DNA of 64,000 bases, from positions 1 through 64,000 of the forward strand of contig CANQBQ010000007.1 of the NCBI GenBank assembly GCA_947589045.1. The letters run 5' to 3'. This stretch comes from an uncultured Clostridia bacterium. GTDB lineage: Bacteria; Bacillota; Clostridia; Monoglobales; Monoglobaceae. The notes beneath the pieces are model-generated. The model did not search any database. It was not told the origin of the DNA and saw only the letters and a program-made list of their open reading frames with translations. A program made the position numbers and the translations under genes. Below are positions 61,782 through 64,000 of this stretch, piece by piece; within the stretch, counting starts at the first letter, position 1, and every line of letters begins with the position of its first letter.

Positions 61782-62383
61782 CGGGACGTATATCGGCAGT
61801 TATTGCCGCTATACTTATGACAATTTCGCTATGCTCCTGCGGGGCGGAAAAGAGCGAACACAGCGTATATACCGATATTTTTGAGATATATAACTCGCTT
61901 GAAACCTACACGGCGGAGGGGACTATGACGGTGGTCTCAAACCTCACCGACAACAGCTATGCCTTTAAACAGTATTATGCCGCGCCCGACAAGTACCGCA
62001 TCGACTTTGACAATATGAGCTACATATGCGCGGGCGGAAACGTCTATATGAAGTCGGGCGGCGGCGCACAGACTCTCGAAAATTATATATCGGGCGACAA
62101 AAATTATATTTTTGTCACCGACTTTTTTAACGAATATTTTAAAAGCGAGGACGCCTCCGTTACGGTCAGCGGTGCGGAAAACGGATTTACCGTTCTGGAC
62201 GCGCCGAGCGGCGGCGGAAATATCTACCGCGCCGAGCAGAGTATGTGGGTTGACAACAAGACGTATCTGCCAATCAAGATTGAAACCCGCGACGCGAATA
62301 AAAAGCCCGTTTTAACGGTTGAATTCAGCGACTTTAAGCTGAATGAAAAAATTGACGAAAGCGTTTTTCAAACGAACGAATGA
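61778..62383 (+). CDS. LolA-like lipoprotein (YdcC/GerS-like)
   Basis: 201 residues. A lipoprotein signal (about 1-21) ends in the lipobox LCSC. The mature part is a LolA-type beta domain: TYTAEGTMTVVSNLTDNSYAFKQYYAAPDKYRIDF, with IKIETRDANKKPVLTVEFSDFKL near the end. In B. subtilis ydcC lies between acpS and alr, and in C. difficile the related GerS has a role in germination. The start is TTG 61778, overlapping the NnrD stop by four bases, with AAAGGGTGG upstream. Spore-specific function is inferred from neighbours only. Confidence 0.85.
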   Translation: MTGRISAVIAAILMTISLCSCGAEKSEHSVYTDIFEIYNSLETYTAEGTMTVVSNLTDNSYAFKQYYAAPDKYRIDFDNMSYICAGGNVYMKSGGGAQTLENYISGDKNYIFVTDFFNEYFKSEDASVTVSGAENGFTVLDAPSGGGNIYRAEQSMWVDNKTYLPIKIETRDANKKPVLTVEFSDFKLNEKIDESVFQTNE

Positions 62384-62393
62384 GGTGTTACAT

Positions 62394-63575
62394 ATGAGAA
62401 CTTGGGCGGAAATAAGCCTTGACGCCATCAAAAACAACATTTCGGAGGTGCGCCGTATAACCGAGCCTTCCGCAAAGGTATATGCGGTGGTAAAAGCCGA
62501 CGCTTACGGACACGGCGTTTTTCAAAGCAGTAAGGTTATGCTTCAAAACGGCGCGGACGGTCTTTGCGTCGCGTTTTCGGACGAGGCGGTACAGCTCAGA
62601 ATGAGCGGTATCGACGCGCCGATACTCATACTCGGCTACACTCCCAAGGAGGAGATGGAGCGGGTGGTGGAGCACGACATTATGCCCACGGTGTTTGACC
62701 TTGACTCAGCGAAAAATCTTTCCCGCGAGGCGGAGAGGCAGAATAAAACCGTCAGAATACATATTAAAATCGACACCGGAATGTCCCGCGTGGGATTTGT
62801 TTTTTGCGAGGATGAGGAAGTAAACAAAAAGACCGAAGAAACGATAGCCGAGATAGCAAAGCTGCCGAATATTTTTATCGAGGGCGCGTTCACTCATTTT
62901 GCGTCGTCCGACGAGAAAGACCGCGCGTTTACCGATTTGCAGTTCGGGCGTTTTTGCAGTCTTATGAAAAGGCTTGAAGCCGCGGGAATAAACATTCCGA
63001 CCAAGCACGTCTGCAACAGCGCGGGAATTATTCAGTTCCCCGAAATGCACCTTGATATGGTGCGCGCGGGAATAGTGCTGTACGGCTGTTATCCGTCCGA
63101 CGAGGTGGACAAGTCTAAAATAAATCTTATGCCCGCAATGCAGTTAAAAGCGAAAATAACGAACGTCAAGGAGGTTGCGGCGGGAGTCCCCGTAAGCTAC
63201 GGCAGGACATATACGACCGCCGCGCCGACCAAAATAGCCACCGTCCCGATAGGCTATGCGGACGGATTTTCGAGAATTTTGTCGGGCAAGGCAAAAATGA
63301 TTGCGGGAGGAAAAATTTATCCCGTAATCGGAAGAATTTGTATGGACCAATGTATGATTGACGTCACGGGTGTTAATAATATCAGTGTGGGCGACGAAGC
63401 GGTTATTTTCGGCAAAGCCGGCAACTCTGAAATCACGGTTTCGTCGGTCGCGGAGCAGATGGGCACGATAAATTATGAATTATTGTGCCTAATCGGCAAG
63501 AGAGTTCCCCGTGTATATATCGAGTCGGGCAAAACCGTCGCGGAGGAAAATTGGCTTCTCAAAAGTATAGAATAG
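62394..63575 (+). CDS. alr: alanine racemase
   Basis: Interconverts L- and D-alanine for the cell wall; a PLP enzyme. 393 residues: the PLP lysine is in YAVVKADAYGHG near residue 35, and the catalytic Tyr in VSYGRTYTT. RICMDQCMIDVT lies near the C-terminal domain. ATG 62394 follows GAGGTG by seven bases. It is separate from the preceding lipoprotein by ten bases. In many spore formers alr is next to gerS/ydcC and mazEF. Confidence 0.96.
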   Translation: MRTWAEISLDAIKNNISEVRRITEPSAKVYAVVKADAYGHGVFQSSKVMLQNGADGLCVAFSDEAVQLRMSGIDAPILILGYTPKEEMERVVEHDIMPTVFDLDSAKNLSREAERQNKTVRIHIKIDTGMSRVGFVFCEDEEVNKKTEETIAEIAKLPNIFIEGAFTHFASSDEKDRAFTDLQFGRFCSLMKRLEAAGINIPTKHVCNSAGIIQFPEMHLDMVRAGIVLYGCYPSDEVDKSKINLMPAMQLKAKITNVKEVAAGVPVSYGRTYTTAAPTKIATVPIGYADGFSRILSGKAKMIAGGKIYPVIGRICMDQCMIDVTGVNNISVGDEAVIFGKAGNSEITVSSVAEQMGTINYELLCLIGKRVPRVYIESGKTVAEENWLLKSIE

Positions 63576-63609
63576 ACCTTTGAGAAATTCCGAGCGGCAA
63601 TATTTGTGT

Positions 63610-63638
63610 TTGACTTGCGGGCGCACATATGGTAGAAT
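63610..63638 (+). promoter_or_regulatory. promoter of the mazEF operon
   Basis: TTGACT and TAGAAT with 17 bases between them. It lies 35 bases after the alr stop. No terminator is seen between alr and this promoter. Confidence 0.65.
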
Positions 63639-63743
63639 TGTGGTGAGAAAGAGGCTTTCTTATTGAATTATGTCAAATTTGTGTGCTTGGACAAGCTGTA
63701 TTGAATATTCTGTAAGTAGGAGTACATCGGGGAGGAATTGAAA

Positions 63744-63920
63744 ATGTCTGATAAATCAAAAAAAGCGCAGACCGATTTCCTTGCCGAGCAGCTCAGGGAG
63801 GGCTACGCCGCGATGGCGGACATAAACCTCGAAATTGCCGAGAGCGGCGTTACCGCAGATAACGAGGCTCTTGAAATGTACGAAAAATTACTTACGGAGA
63901 GTGGATTTAGTGAATGTTAA
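63744..63920 (+). CDS. mazE: MazE-type antitoxin (EndoAI-like)
   Basis: 58 residues: [20 protein letters not shown], then a Glu/Ala helix. Neutralises the RNase encoded next. The sequence is divergent from B. subtilis NdoAI, and lacks a clear ribbon-helix-helix start, but position and length agree. GGAGGA lies seven bases upstream of ATG 63744. It overlaps the toxin start by 11 bases. Confidence 0.8.
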   Translation: MSDKSKKAQTDFLAEQLREGYAAMADINLEIAESGVTADNEALEMYEKLLTESGFSEC

Positions 63921-64000
63921 AAGAGGAGATATATATTATGCCGACCTCAGTCCGGTAGTAGGCTCCGAACAGGGCGGCGTGCGTCCGGTGCTTATCATAC
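63910..64000 (+). CDS. mazF: MazF/NdoA endoribonuclease, 5' part only
   Basis: Thirty codons to the window edge read [28 protein letters not shown], the strongly conserved start of MazF/PemK mRNA interferases of Gram-positive bacteria. Start is GTG 63910. The frame continues out of the window. Confidence 0.93.
   Translation, partial: MNVKRGDIYYADLSPVVGSEQGGVRPVLII

Overview
The window looks like chromosome of an anaerobic, Gram-positive, probably spore-forming member of the Clostridia (Bacillota). The evidence is gene content and synteny: an IspH-ribosomal-S1 fusion behind cmk-plsC, an scpA-scpB-DUF2953-ytfJ-dacF run, CarD next to ispD/ispF, a CIRCE-controlled groES-groEL, acpS/lipoprotein/alr/mazEF in the Bacillus order, a class III (oxygen-sensitive) ribonucleotide reductase, and a sodium-pump decarboxylase cluster. 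Ribosome binding sites are strong AGGAGG types and TTG/GTG starts are frequent. No tRNA, rRNA, CRISPR array, phage or complete insertion sequence was seen.

Layout. 1-2.8 kb: a soft-metal efflux ATPase and its ArsR/CadC repressor, with a consensus promoter and overlapping operator. 2.8-4.7 kb: ECF sigma factor and zinc-finger anti-sigma, then a gene remnant cut off by a repeat. 5.1-19.2 kb: housekeeping genes on the plus strand (polA, coaE, lytic transglycosylase, M18 aminopeptidase, glmM, ychF, cmk, plsC, ispH-S1, murD). 19.2-24.1 kb: minus-strand DNA genes (ComEC-like, ligA, SSB-like, one unknown). 24.2-27.9 kb: an amino-acid ABC transporter with a GldA-type dehydrogenase inside its operon. 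28-33.7 kb: polysaccharide deacetylase, lysA, M50 protease, scpAB, DUF2953, ytfJ. 34.1-41.6 kb: dacF, a pseudouridine synthase, and a five-gene methylmalonyl-CoA/oxaloacetate-type biotin-dependent decarboxylase or transcarboxylase. 42-46 kb: flavoprotein and nrdD behind an NrdR box. 46.3-49.8 kb: HisD-like, HisB-like, HAD phosphatase and a fumarase-beta-like protein. 49.9-53.1 kb: redox-disulfide protein, DUF177-rpmF, and an AT-rich secreted transglutaminase/LRR protein. 53.1-58.5 kb (minus): groESL, ispDF, carD, radA. 58.7-64 kb: glycosyltransferase, small membrane protein, AcpS-NnrD fusion, LolA-like lipoprotein, alr, mazE and the start of mazF.

The most unusual material is non-coding or non-canonical. 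(1) Four intergenic copies of a modular hairpin element (about 4.8, 7.8, 10.7 and 33.8 kb) keep loop sequences while their stems differ by paired, compensating changes. This is strong evidence of selection on folded RNA or single-stranded DNA. One copy has cut off a signal-peptide gene. (2) A second hairpin family forms a three-unit tandem array at 41.6-42.0 kb, again with a swapped stem. (3) The HisD-like and HisB-like proteins have both lost residues needed for histidine synthesis and are co-transcribed with a HAD phosphatase, which suggests a repurposed pathway. (4) AcpS is fused to NnrD. (5) A cluster of DnaA-box-like sites lies between nrdD and the HisD-like gene.

All function calls come from reading motifs in the translations; no database search was run. 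Start sites were chosen by ribosome binding site position, and several differ from the longest possible ORF.
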